From NCBI GenBank assembly GCA_000969725.1, contig JXSR01S017282.1: 33,098 nt of DNA; one strand, written 5' to 3'. This DNA comes from Ophiothrix spiculata. Taxonomy: Eukaryota; Echinodermata; Ophiuroidea; Amphilepidida; Ophiotrichidae. Numbering within the stretch: position 1 is the first letter of the stretch; each line of letters begins with the position of its first letter. This document shows positions 20,110-30,566 of this stretch, one piece after another. The translations under genes were made by a program, and so were the position numbers. The notes under the pieces were generated by a model that was given only the letters and a program-made list of their open reading frames with translations, made no database searches and was not told where the DNA came from.

Positions 20110-20373
20110 CATTTGGACTGGCGAAAATAGCCTATGCTCAGTTTTGGGTTTTTGATGCCTGTACTAGCATCATTGTTTCTGAATATTAATGAGCCACATG
20201 GGAAATTCACCGCTTTGCATCATCCCATCATTTTTTTTTGTTTTTCAGCATGTTAGATAAATAAATGTATAAGAAACAAATACCCCAGGCCCCACAAATA
20301 CCGTACACCGTAAAAATATCATTTATAAATAATTTGAGGTGACTATATATTGTATAAAATTAGTAGGCCCAAA

Positions 20374-20482
20374 CAAATAAATAAATAAAATAAACTAATG
20401 TTTGTTTGTGGCTTTCTTTCTTTAAGTTGGCAAAAGCCTAAAAACAAGATGATTTATTTATTTATTTATTCATTCATTTTTA
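20374..20482. repeat. (AAAT)n and (ATTT)n inverted low-complexity pair
   Basis: An AAATAAATAAAT run at about 20374-20396 is mirrored by TTTATTTATTTATTTA at about 20453-20473, separated by about 55 bases, forming a potential AT hairpin. Confidence 0.6.
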
Positions 20483-20615
20483 TAAATGTCATTTGATCTT
20501 TCTACAGCCCGGGATAATTCCCACTAAACTTCCCGACTAACAATGATGCAGTCGGCGGGGTCTGCAGTCCCAATTCTCCATGCCTGGGACTCCCGATCTG
20601 AAGATCACACTGCAC

Positions 20616-20641
20616 TGACTCATTCACTCATTAGTGAGTCA
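20616..20641. promoter_or_regulatory. Two AP-1-type sites upstream of the cofilin gene
   Basis: TGACTCA (20616-20622) and TGAGTCA (20635-20641) are exact AP-1/TRE consensus heptamers 12 bases apart, about 600 bases upstream of the predicted TATA box. They are part of a GACTCATTCACTCATTAGTG stretch, so they could be by-products of repeat sequence. Regulatory use is inferred. Confidence 0.3.
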
Positions 20642-21201
20642 CCATGCTGACTTCATTCTAAAATGAGTAAATGAATCAAAATGCAATTGATTTCTGAGAT
20701 GAATGTATGCCAAAGTAAATAAAAAAGTTTTTATCCCGGGTTTTATATCGACAAATTTCAGATCCAGGCTTTTCAACACTGAAAGTGTAAAAGCATCCAT
20801 ACCAAGTACCTTATTTGGTATGGCAGATGCGTAACCTGTCACCTGTGCCATATATGGATTGGCTCATATTTAATTAGTATAATAAGTACTTTTGATTGGT
20901 TAGAAATATTGATTGACAGATTGTGGGATGAACTTTGGACGTAAATAAGAAATATTTCTGTTTTACTTTATCGACAGAAAATACCGAAAACGGTATTACA
21001 AATCTTGGCACTTACGATGCATTTGATCAGAGAAGATGTGATTTGATATTTGATAAGAAAACGTCGTAATTAATTGATGCAGCAGTATGTGCGTCCAGGA
21101 TGAGCGCATGTAGATGGACACGCCCTTCATGAGCACTCATCTCTGTCGGACTATTTGATTTGTTGAGCTAACGTCATTATTATTTATATGACCAAGGTCA
21201 G

Positions 21202-21225
21202 CCAATCAAATAAGTCTATATATAT
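21202..21225 (+). promoter_or_regulatory. CCAAT box and TATA box of the cofilin gene
   Basis: CCAAT at 21202-21206 is followed by CTATATATAT at 21216-21225. A start about 25-35 bases downstream (about 21245-21260) would give a 5' UTR of roughly 70-85 bases before the ATG at 21330. Position and spacing fit a core promoter; the start site is inferred. Confidence 0.5.
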
Positions 21226-21329
21226 GGCCATAGTTGAATATCGTCCATGCTTTACCGTCCATTCAAAGCGTAGAAAGAAGTACATTTGCGACGATTACAG
21301 CAGTCTAGTTTCACAGTTACTTCACGAAA

Positions 21330-21332
21330 ATG
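21330..21332 (+). CDS. Cofilin coding exon 1 (Met only)
   Basis: CGAAAATG then GTAAGCAA: start codon directly joined to a strong 5' splice site at 21333. It joins in phase 0 to GCTTCGGGTGTG of exon 2, giving M-ASGV. Intron 1 (21333-28171, 6839 bases) holds the MITEs listed separately. Confidence 0.85.
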
Positions 21333-24300
21333 GTAAGCAATTATTTGACACTGTGTAGTGTAATATTCGTAGATATTTCAGCACTTTTATTGGATATGAT
21401 TTTGATGAATTCATAAATGCATAATCAATGACCATGAATGAATGCCTTCGGCTTCGCTTCAGACAGAAGCGATTCTTTCATTTCGAGTTCATAGTTCTGT
21501 CAAACATGTTCGTAAATTTCATTTGAGAATACCTTATGGACAGAATTCGTTGGGGTTAATATCCTCGCAAGTCTATAGGTCCCGTGCAATATTTATTGTA
21601 GTATTTAGACTCGCAGTGCACTGCTGCCAACCCCGGGCTGCCAACTACAACTGGACTCAGTGCAGTCAGTGAACTGCCCATCATCCATTCATGACTGCCC
21701 ATGCATGGTCACGGATGGATGTTATTGTCTTGATTGTTCATTGTTATCAATGAAGGACACCATCCACAGTTCATGATAATAATGAAATAAATGGTGCATG
21801 TAATAGGTCTCAAAGCTACAAAGATAATAGCTTCTTGTTATGTTTTGAATGGGAAAAAGATCATTTGACAGCAGATTTAGGGAATTTCCCAGTCTCATCT
21901 GATATGCATCATTAAAGCAATACTATAAGATTTTGATCCAAAATAGTTTATGGTAAAAAGTTAAAAACAGCATAAAATGGAGGAATGTGATTATCTAGAA
22001 ATATTTTCAAGTGTATTTTGTGAACAAAATTGTTTTACCACCGAAAATGGATAAAAAGCATATGAATACTTTCCTATAGGCCTACTAATACATGTGGAAT
22101 TAAATTCGGGATCCCGAATTTAATTCAACAAATGGCCATAACAGAAAAAGTAAGCATCTTTGAGCCGAATCGTTTTGAGGGTATTCATATCTACCCAAAA
22201 AGGCCAAAACAAACCCAATAAGCCCAAAAAATGAAAAGTCATGGGTGTCAGGGGGCGCTTCATTTTTAACACTTTATAGTATTGCTTTAATTGTATAACT
22301 TGCTAGTGGACAGAATCTTGAATTTTTTTTAGTTTCATTTTTTTCTTTGACTTTGCTTGTTTAGAAGCAATTAAGGAAGAAACTTTGAACATTTTTATGA
22401 TATTTTTTGTATTTGAATATATGGCCTTAAAAAACTCTGTTATTAAAACTGCCAACTACCATCAATTGGTGGGCCCACCTCCAGGAGGTGCTGCCCATAA
22501 CATGATAAGCAAAAAGTACATTCCATGCAAAGAGAGCTGCTATGGAAAAAAAATGTGTGAAAATGATCACTACGTTTTATTCCACTTCCCGTTATTGCCT
22601 CATTGACATTTGAAAAGATATAGCCATATTTTGTTTAAACACAAATTTGGAAAAAATGTGTGTTCTTCTGGGTCTCATTTTAAGGGAAAAAGTTTCCCCT
22701 CTAGGCTTTGTCATTTTGATCCATTCCATTTAAGGTTTTGGCCTCAATTTTTTGATAATAACGTGAGGTCTGCATGGCACAGTTAATTGTCAATGATATT
22801 AAACAACAATAATAGAATTAGGGTTTCATTTACTTGTGTGTCAGTTTGTATGATCCTTTGATTTGACCCTCAGGCACATGGCATTAAGAATTGCGAACTT
22901 GCCACATGCCCATGGGCCAAATCAAGCAATTATCATTACACACAGATAATTTCATAAATGAACCCCATTCACATATCCTTTTTGACAGACAAAATGTCAA
23001 ATTTAGGCCAAAATCCATCATGAAACAACCTTTTGACTTTGCAAATCGCACGTCACAGATGTTGCCACCAGAGTATTGCATGTATTGATTGGCTGATAAC
23101 AATCATGAGAAATCCGATCGTAATTGGCTTTGCATGTGATCACAATCAGTCAATAAGAGGTTAAACTTTGAATGCCAATCAAAACAAGTGATACTTGGTG
23201 TTTTTGAACAGTAGGCCGATTAAATCTGTGGACAACTAAAATCTCAAAATTGTGTTTGTTTTTGAAGGATTTGGAGTTGGAATTTTCTCCTTCAATTACA
23301 AAACTAGAGGTACCGTATGGATTGTCAATTTTTCAAGTTTAGAATTTTGAATTAAATCAAATTTTAAATTAAAAGTAATAACCTGTCTATCTAAAAGCAT
23401 TATGGGTCTAATATTGGGCTTAATTATTCAAGTCTCAGGTGGGGAACTGACGGGAAAAGAGCAATCATGCAAAACCCTCACATTTTTCATTTGAGAAATG
23501 TCTAGTTCTCAAAATGTGTGTGTGTGTATTTTAAAGGGACTGACCTTGATTTTTCCACATACTTTTCTTTTAACAACAAGTTTTTACCTTAAATTTATAG
23601 AACATGAATATTGGAAAAAATTGTAATTCTTTACCAACTTATTTTTCCTCCGAAGAAAGGATGGAAAAAAAATGGTGTGGAATAAATGCAGTGTTTCTCG
23701 TTTTAAATCTTATAAATATATGTTTTTTCCATGCCAGTGATGGTCAAGCAAGTAAAGTGCAATCGAGGCTAGTCCCTTTAAGCATACCCATGCATGCACA
23801 TTTGCTCTTGCTGGCTCCTGAATTATCAGGTTTTAGGTTTTAAATTAACTTTGTGTTTTTTAACATTTTATATCAAACTTCATATCCTTACATTTGTAAT
23901 TTTTTATAAGCCTCAAGTGCACAATTTAGAAATCTCCGCTAGTCTGAAACAGGCCTTCATTCTTAAGGCGAGCTAGCGTGATTGCTCTCCTATGCTCGCC
24001 TGAACAGGCTCTCCTTGATTGCTCTCCTATGCTCGCCTGAACAGTCTCTTAGGAGAGCAATATTTAGCTCACCTCAAACTGCTAAAACCAGCTAATATAT
24101 CTAATGATGTGACCTCAAATCACTCTCCTGACAACTCTCCTTGAACCTTTCAGGAGAGCAATTTATGGCTCATAAGTATTTTTCAAAAATGAAGCCCTGC
24201 TGAAATTTAAAGCTCTGTGCAATATATGAGAAAAAATACTGATTTCCCAATGCCTCAAAAGGACCGTCGCTGACAGTATTTTTGGTACAATGAGAGCAAA

Positions 24301-27300
24301 AAGAGTTTGTAAACATGTATAAGTTATGGTGCATGAAATCTACTGCCAAATAATTACAAATTTGAAGTATCAGGAAATAAAGAACTATTCGATCTAGGCA
24401 TTTATCTCTGACAAGAGTCAGGATAAGGGATACTGTGAATAAATGTTTAAATAAGTGCTGGCCAATATTACAATTATTCTAAGTACTGCATGTAGTAACT
24501 CATCGTATACCGTTTTGTTAAGCATGGTGTGTTGAAATAATACATGCATGATTGCATTAGTGTAGAGAGGTTTCGTCTGCAGAGAAATTGACAGTTTTAT
24601 ATAACAACTTGTGAACCATGGGATATGGATTGCTGTGAACTTACAACTGTGTTTAATAACGCAAACTTTGTTGAAATCTGCATGCGATCGGATACTAATT
24701 GGTGAGTAAATTTAATATTTTAATTTATTATCTAGTGTATTATCTAGTAGTAATGTACAATTTATAATTTGTAGAAGAAACAGATTTTTTTTAAAGGTAC
24801 TTGTCCAAAAATGTTAAAAAGGCAATGGACAATGTAACCTACATGTGTATGTAGACTATACGTTACAAATTACGGACTAATCCAAGCGTTTAAGTGGCAA
24901 AGCATAATAGTTGATAGGGCATACCGTCACAGTGGTGGTGTTTCATTGGCTGAAGTTAATCTCTTCTGTTTTATCGAAGATTTATGGTTATATCCAGTGT
25001 TTCCGCTAAGGCCGTATGGCGGTGAAAATTGGTGCAACGAGTTTCTGAAAATGTGTGAGAAAGATATTTTTCAAGCTTTATTGAGCCAATTTTCAGCCAC
25101 AGCTCATGATTTTGGCGCAAGCACCTCTTAAACTTTGTAAAACTTGCTCGAATTGGCACAAGCTCAAAAACCTTAAGTAGCGGAAACGCTGGTTATATCC
25201 ACTTATTCTGTTGTATTCCCCAGTTGTGATAATAATTGCCCATTTGTCCATCTCTAAGGTCACCGTACACATAGAATGGTGTTAAATCATATAACTAACC
25301 AGATATAGACTTGTGGGGGAGGGGGCTCTTACTTTGGAAGAGTGACAACCGAGATCCATGCTTTTCTTTGAATTATAATCTCAGAGTTTTCAAAATTCAA
25401 ATTCACATTTATTTTCCATCAAAAACATTAAAAAAAAAGTAATATTTACATTTTTTTTCATCAAAACATTAAAAAATAAAACATCAAACACACAATATGA
25501 TACAACAAAAAACTGATCATTTAAAACAAATATTGTGCTCAGAAATGGCTGTAAGTTTTAAGGTATATGCAATTAAACAATTTTAGAGGCTTAACCCTGT
25601 GTTTCTTTTTTGCTAATTTTGCCAAAAAAGGTATCCCACCTCTATTATGAAATTTGAAAATGATTGGATTTTCCCCTGCCAACTGTCAAATGCTAATGAT
25701 TTGAAATCATCAGGTTTAAAAGTACAGTAATGAATATTTTATGATCAATATGGTATAGTAATTAAAAAACATTAACACTGTAGCCACCTGGTCCCACGAT
25801 CATTATTCCTTTTTGGACTTATGCACACTGTATGTATGGGATCCAATTTATATTTCATATAGATCTTTTTATAGCACTATATAATAGCACCATCAAAATT
25901 GTAATTGACTTCAATGGTAAAAATAGAAATTAGATTTTTCATTAAATAGTTGTTATGTTTAATTATGGCTTAGGGAATGAGTCATCATTTATTTCCAAGA
26001 CTCATCTCGGAGACTGAATACTACTTCCAGACGAGCTTCTTTTTTTTCCAACAGAAGTATTATAAAGAGGCATTATTTTTTATTTGTGGATGAGATACAT
26101 TTTAGAATTAGATGTTAGAAAATAACAGTCAACTACCAGATATTGGGAAAATTTTGAACAAAGCCTTCAGAAAAGTCACAAATTGAATTTTATCATGCAG
26201 TGATTTTATTTTGTTTGTTGATCTTGGGTATGAGGCTATTCTCTAAACGTATTTTTTGATGCTACATATCTAGAAAGAGCCAAAGATTTGTTTTTAAGCT
26301 CTTTTGTGCAAATTTTGACCCTTTCAGTCACTTGTTTTTTTGAAGGTCGACATAATGTGGTGTCAGAATTTTGGGAGGACAAACAAGCACAATACAGTTT
26401 CCAGTATTATTGAACATTGATCAGATAGCAAAATACTGATGAAATTGAATTGAAAATGGCTTAAATCAAAATCTGAAATCTGGATTTAATTTTGATCTTG
26501 CTATTTATATGCCCCACAAATAATTTGCAGTAAAATCAAGGATTTCCATTTCGAACACAATTTTCAACATACTTATGTACATGTAATTTAATTTTGTAGA
26601 CCCCCCCCCCAAAAAAAAAAAAAAAAAAAAGAAAGAAGCTCTTTCCTGTTATTCATTTGACCAAGTCACATCTTATTTATTTAATGTAGATGTAGATTAA
26701 GCAAGTACAACATATAGCATGTTCTTGTACTGAATGAAAATACTTGACATGAATTTTAATCACACACAATCACTGGGGGTGAAGGGGGAGGGGTACCCCA
26801 TATCTGAAGGAATTCGCCTGCAGCCTCAGTGAGCATGATGAGGTGAAATTCAAAAGTAAAGGCCATCCAGATAAAATGTGCGAACAAAATAAGGGGAGGG
26901 TCATGAATAAAAACATGAATAAAAATGGGGTTCTAAATTTGTCATTCTATTGTGTCGTTTGGAAAACAACCTGTCCTTGAGCTCAAGACTTAAAATGGTT
27001 CTTTGTTGAGTTTAAATTGCTATGAAATCATTTAATCAAAAAAATATGTATGTGTAGCACGCAAAAATTGGGAAGTGTTCGAATTCCCTGAAATATATCA
27101 AATAAGCAAAACAAACTTGCAGGATTGAATAAGAAAAATTGCATTTTTGAGTATCTCAACATAAAGGAGTCATTGAGTATTTATTTGACAGGAAACCAGA
27201 ATAAAAAAAGGTGGTCATTGGGTACAAAGCCAGTTTTGGGGTCCGTCTTGAGCAGGGTAAATTTTAAGGATTCTGAAGGGCACCCCATTTCAAGGCAATT

Positions 27301-29768
27301 TTGAAAGGGCACACTGTTTTAGAAGGCAATTACATGTTAAAGAAAAGCATTAGGCATTGATAAGTAATAGGGCATCAAGGCAACTGTTAGGGGCACCGAC
27401 GGCAAATGCCTTCGGTGCCTTCGGTTAAAATTTACCTTGGTCTTGAGGCATATGAAGAGAGTGCCCTCCCACCCCCGGTACAATTATCACAAACTGAAGA
27501 ACAGGTAGAATGCAAGTGTTTCATAATGATTTTTATTTTTGAATTACCGTCTAGTCAGCAGTAAGGTACACATTTTTTCAAATTACAGTTTTTCATATTG
27601 GAAAATTCCAATGTTGTTATTGTTGTTGGATTTAATTCGTGAACGCGTACTCAGAGCCTTGTGCGTACACGCGAACTAAACAACCTTGAAAATATACGCT
27701 TGCGTCAGGGACCACTGCGTACTTGCTATAAATATGCGTTCACTAATTAAATCCAACAACTATAGGTCCATATAGTTCTTGCGGGTCTATTTCAAATGTT
27801 ATTAGGTTCATATAGTTCTTGCATTTATAGTAGAAAGCATGTTCTAATATATTAATTAAGTCTAATATGCTAATGTAAATGCCAATCCCATGCAATCTAC
27901 CCATCAGTGCTCTTGGTCTTTAGAATAATCATCTTTTAGTCATCAAAGCAAGGACTATAAATCGTGCTGTCATAAAATTTAGGCTTGTCATATTGTAAGA
28001 AAAAAATAGAATAATTGAAAATTTAACCTCATAATCCAGTACCATACCTAGAACATTTCATCACTCTTTTGTACGTTAAAGCCCATTTTTATTTATCATT
28101 TGTTTTGTTAAAGCCCATTTTCATTTCTTATTTGTGCTAATTTGCTTTATTATGTTCCCTCAAATTAACAGGCTTCGGGTGTGAAAGCATCTGATGAAGT
28201 GAAGCAAGCCTACACCGAGATGAAAATGAGACACAAATACAAGTGGGTCCTGTTTAAAATATCCGATGACGAGAAGTTTGTAGTGATTGACCAAGTGGAA
28301 ACAGACAGGAATAAAAGATACGAAAATTTTGTGGAACTCATCATAAATCAACCTGCCAGATATGCTTTGGTAGATGTATGCTATCAGCGTCAAGATACCG
28401 GTGCGGTAAACGAAAAGATGGCTTTTGTGGCGTGGTGAGTGACATAAATTTGATTGGTATTAAACTGAACCCAGTGCAAAGTGAAGTCAAGTGAGGCCAT
28501 GCTATTTCATCAGTTAGTAGGGCAAGAATAATTGTGGTTGTAATACACACACACACTTTGTATGAAATAAGAAATAACGAATTGTGTCTTTAAAAATGAA
28601 GTTGATAGAAAATATTCTAGAGAAACTGAGTAGTGTTATACAAGATTTGCACATGCTCGCATGTGGAATCATGGTTGTCTCCAATCAAAACAGGGTTGTG
28701 ATCAAATTAAGTGGGTTTCACAATATAATCGATTATATCCTGGTGATTTAAATTGAATCAAGTCAATACTCACAGAATTCATATCAAGTGCATTTTGAGA
28801 GATAAGGAATAAGGATTGTTGGTCATGTGTTTTATCTTTGCATTGCATACATTAGAATATATTGGAATTCGATTGCCATATCCTGTTACACTAACTCAAT
28901 TGGTCTGCTAGAATAACCATTTGCAAAGTTTTTGTAACTGTACAAAATATTCTTGTCAACACACCTGAGTATCAGAATTTGTGGAGTTGCTTTTGCAAGT
29001 TACATACAAACCCTTTGGGGTACAATAAAGCATTCCTATCTAACTCCACCCCCCCCCCTTGTTCAAATCCATGTTTCCCTTCCAGAGCATACCTGTGAGC
29101 TTTAAACTACTCACCTTAGAATTTTATGGTGTGAAGAGTAATTACCTTGTTATACATTAGAATGCAAAAAAAAAATAAAAAAAATAATTTAAATGCAAAT
29201 TTTCCAAATCACACTCCAAATGTTTCCAAGCTTTAAGGTGAGTAATCGCTCTCACCAACTCACCTGAAATGTCAAGGTCTGCCCTTAATCACTTCTGTTT
29301 TTTCCTGCAACTAATGCTTCTCGATAGACAAATTAAAGAGAGACCTGTAGTTTGTACCTCCATGAATTTGTACTGTAGCTGCTCAACACGACACCAGCTA
29401 GCCTTGATGGTTCAGATGGTAGGGCCAAGGCTTATAAGAAACAGGATTTTTTTATAAATGGAGGACCCGGGTTCAAATCCTGGTCAGATTTGTTTTTGTT
29501 AAATTCTTGGCCCATTGAGATAAAGAATTTATTTGTGCATGTTTCACCTTGTGAAGTAAGTAATAATTTCAATACTACTTATAATTTGTGCTGTTGTTGT
29601 TCATTTTATCTTGCATCCAGGTGTCCAGAAGGTTGCAAGGTCAAGGAAAGGATGGTATTTGCAGCCAGTAAAGAAGATTTACGTCAGCATTTTGGTGGTT
29701 TGAAGGATATCCAAGCCTGCTCAGCAGATGAATTGGACTATCAAGAGATTGTAGATAAAATAAGATAA
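21330..29768 (+). CDS. ADF/cofilin, actin-depolymerising factor (three coding exons)
   Basis: Cofilins bind ADP-actin, sever and depolymerise filaments in the cytoplasm. Coding exons: 21330-21332, 28172-28434 and 29621-29768, giving 137 residues. Exon 1 codes only for Met, followed at once by GTAAGC; a Met-only first coding exon is a known hallmark of ADF/cofilin genes. The protein starts MASGVKASDEV, so Ser3 (the LIM-kinase target in vertebrates) is present. RYALVDV (64-70) is the conserved core strand, and KVKERMVFAASKEDLRQHF (95-113) is the long actin-binding helix. The vertebrate KKRKK nuclear signal is replaced by RHKYKW (21-26). It is shorter than vertebrate cofilin (about 166) but normal for invertebrate ADFs. 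Context ATG has A at -3 and G at +4. No lesions are seen. Orthology to starfish depactin versus other cofilins cannot be settled here. Confidence 0.93.
21912..22290. mobile_element. TTAA-bounded MITE in cofilin intron 1
   Basis: TTAA at 21912-21915 and 22287-22290 flank the 13-bp perfect inverted repeat AGCAATACTATAA. The unit is 379 bp with no ORF and includes the chance palindrome ATTAAATTCGGGATCCCGAA near 22102. TTAA boundaries suggest piggyBac-like mobilisation; the class is inferred. Confidence 0.7.
22291..23530. other. Intron 1 sequence, no element bounded
   Basis: Two neighbouring palindromes occur at 22468-22479 (GGTGGGCCCACC) and 22476-22490 (CACCTCCAGGAGGTG). A (TG)n run lies at about 23512-23527. 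Nothing else could be supported. Confidence 0.4.
23531..23781. mobile_element. TTAA-bounded MITE in cofilin intron 1
   Basis: TTAA at 23531-23534 and 23778-23781 flank terminal repeats AGGGACTGACCTTGATT and, inverted, AGGGACTAGCCTCGATT (14 of 17 identical). Length is 251 bp. It is a different family from the neighbour at 21912-22290 but has the same boundary type. Confidence 0.7.
23980..24163. repeat. ATTGCTCTCCT direct and inverted repeat cluster
   Basis: ATTGCTCTCCT lies at 23981-23991 and 24018-24028, each followed by ATGCTCGCCTGAACAG, which makes a 37-base tandem duplication. The inverted form AGGAGAGCAAT lies at 24051-24061 and 24152-24162. 24018-24061 can form a 12-bp hairpin (ATTGCTCTCCTA / TAGGAGAGCAAT). 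Confidence 0.65.
24987..25199. mobile_element. hAT-type MITE with perfect 8-bp target duplication (intron 1)
   Basis: The element is 24995-25191 (197 bp), starting CAGTGTTTCCGCTAAG and ending GTAGCGGAAACGCTG. The 8 bases GTTATATC occur on both sides (24987-24994 and 25192-25199). The 8-bp duplication and CAG..CTG ends indicate the hAT superfamily. A closely similar copy in the opposite orientation lies at 30346-30558. Confidence 0.9.
25200..27255. other. Intron 1 sequence, no gene or bounded element
   Basis: It includes an ACATTT/CATCAAAACATTAAAAA near-duplication at about 25405-25490 and a C10-A20 homopolymer junction (26601-26630). The rest appears as ordinary AT-rich intron. Confidence 0.4.
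27256..27436. repeat. Inverted-repeat unit with GGTAAATTTTAA ends
   Basis: GGTAAATTTTAA (27256-27267) is exactly inverted at 27425-27436, and GAAGG-CACC blocks follow inward on both sides. Inside is a compact hairpin (27392-27404 / 27407-27419, GGCACCGA plus GGCA arms, one mismatch). AAGGCAA blocks recur in the interior. Confidence 0.5.
27622..27760. repeat. 139-bp inverted-repeat unit (probable MITE)
   Basis: The 25-base arms 27622-27646 and 27736-27760 match at 24 positions (GTTGTTGGATTTAATT then CGTGAACGC or AGTGAACGC). The interior is unusually CpG-rich for the region, with repeated GCGTAC. TAT occurs just outside both ends, but a target duplication is not certain. Confidence 0.65.
27764..27822 (+). 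repeat. Short direct repeat, AGGTYCATATAGTTCTTGC
   Basis: Two 19-base copies at 27764-27782 and 27804-27822 differ at one base; period 40. They lie directly after the 139-bp inverted-repeat unit. Confidence 0.7.
28172..28434 (+). CDS. Cofilin coding exon 2
   Basis: The acceptor is AAATTAACAG at 28162-28171, preceded by a weak pyrimidine tract. The donor is GTGAGT at 28435. It encodes residues 2-88 plus two bases of Trp89. Reading on past the donor would hit TGA at once, which supports the splice. Confidence 0.93.
29401..29495 (+). mobile_element. tRNA-derived SINE in cofilin intron 2
   Basis: An A-box-like TGGTTCAGATGG (29408-29419) and B box GGTTCAAATCC (29470-29480) lie about 50 bases apart. 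The T arm folds with five pairs (CCGGG / CCTGG with one G-T). The acceptor stem no longer pairs, so this is not a working tRNA gene; a tRNA-derived SINE head with a T-rich downstream tail is the likelier reading. Confidence 0.55.
29621..29768 (+). CDS. Cofilin coding exon 3
   Basis: The acceptor TTTTATCTTGCATCCAG has a clear pyrimidine tract. The first base completes Trp89, then CPEGCKVKERMVF to the end at ..IVDKIR with TAA at 29766-29768. Intron 2 is 1186 bases (28435-29620). Confidence 0.93.
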
Positions 29769-30082
29769 GGCAGGGAACCAGTGAATATTTCTTTGTATTA
29801 GTCGCTACCGGAATTGCTACAGACTGTTTACTTCCAAGTTTATCACTTCAGTAAAAGCACCACTCAAATACAATACAGTTCATCTTTTAAAGTTAACTCG
29901 TCAAAGATTTAGTGTAACAAATGTATGATTGATCTTTACTTCTAATCAAAATGATTTTTGTATCAGCAGTGATAGTCTTTATGCAGCAACAGTTGTAACC
30001 TGTTAGTATAATTTTGCAACCCAGTCTGTTGCGGAGTCTGTTGAATTTTTAAGGTATTAGCCGTGATGTACAGAGATGAAAT

Positions 30083-30130
30083 CAGTGTTCCTGCTAAGGC
30101 TGTATGTTGTGAAATTGACTCAGAAGCTCA
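30083..30130 (+). mobile_element. Fragment of the hAT-type MITE (left end only)
   Basis: CAGTGTTCCTGCTAAGGCTG, then TATG and a GTGAAATTG stretch, matches the start of the element at 24995 with a few changes. No right end follows, so it is a truncated relic about 215 bases before the complete copy. Confidence 0.5.
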
Positions 30131-30337
30131 AAAATTTCCACAACAAGCCTTTTTAAACCTTTGAACCTGGCCATTCCATTTGTATCTGTACCACTGACCC
30201 GGGCCAACCTGAAAGTTAAAAAGCAATATAAGTTACCACCAAACTTACTTTGGTTTTGATTTTCCTTGCTTTGCTTTTTCATTTTACAGTCGTCTAAATT
30301 GTTCCAATAACCAACATTCACAAACAAATTACTATTT

Positions 30338-30566
30338 ATGTCAACCAGTGTTTCCGCTAAGTTTTTTGAGCTTGCGCCAATTTGAGCAAGTTTGACAAAG
30401 TTTAAGAGGTGCTTGCACCAAAATCATGAGCTGGGGCTGAAAATTGGCTCAATAAAGCTAGAGAAAATATCTTTCTCACACATTTTCAGTAACGCATTGC
30501 GCCAATTTTTACCGCTCCTGCGCCAATGGCGCGCCATACGGCCTTAGCAGAAACACTGATGTCAAC
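30338..30566. mobile_element. hAT-type MITE with perfect 8-bp target duplication (3' flank)
   Basis: The element is 30346-30558 (213 bp). ATGTCAAC is present on both sides (30338-30345 and 30559-30566). Read on the minus strand it aligns along its length with the copy at 24995-25191, including blocks GAAAATGTGTGAGAAAGATA and CAAGCACCTCTTAAACTTTG. It has an extra CGCCATTGGCGCAGGAGCGG-type segment near one end. Confidence 0.9.

Noticed and set aside
20639..20851. 70-codon minus-strand frame upstream of cofilin
   Set aside because: No motif, no splice context and no similarity I can recognise; its length is expected by chance.
29237..29243. GGTGAGT as an additional splice donor in intron 2
   Set aside because: There is no open frame or acceptor to make an exon, and the cofilin protein is complete without it.
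29401..29495. Functional tRNA gene
   Set aside because: The T arm and promoter boxes are present but the acceptor stem does not pair.
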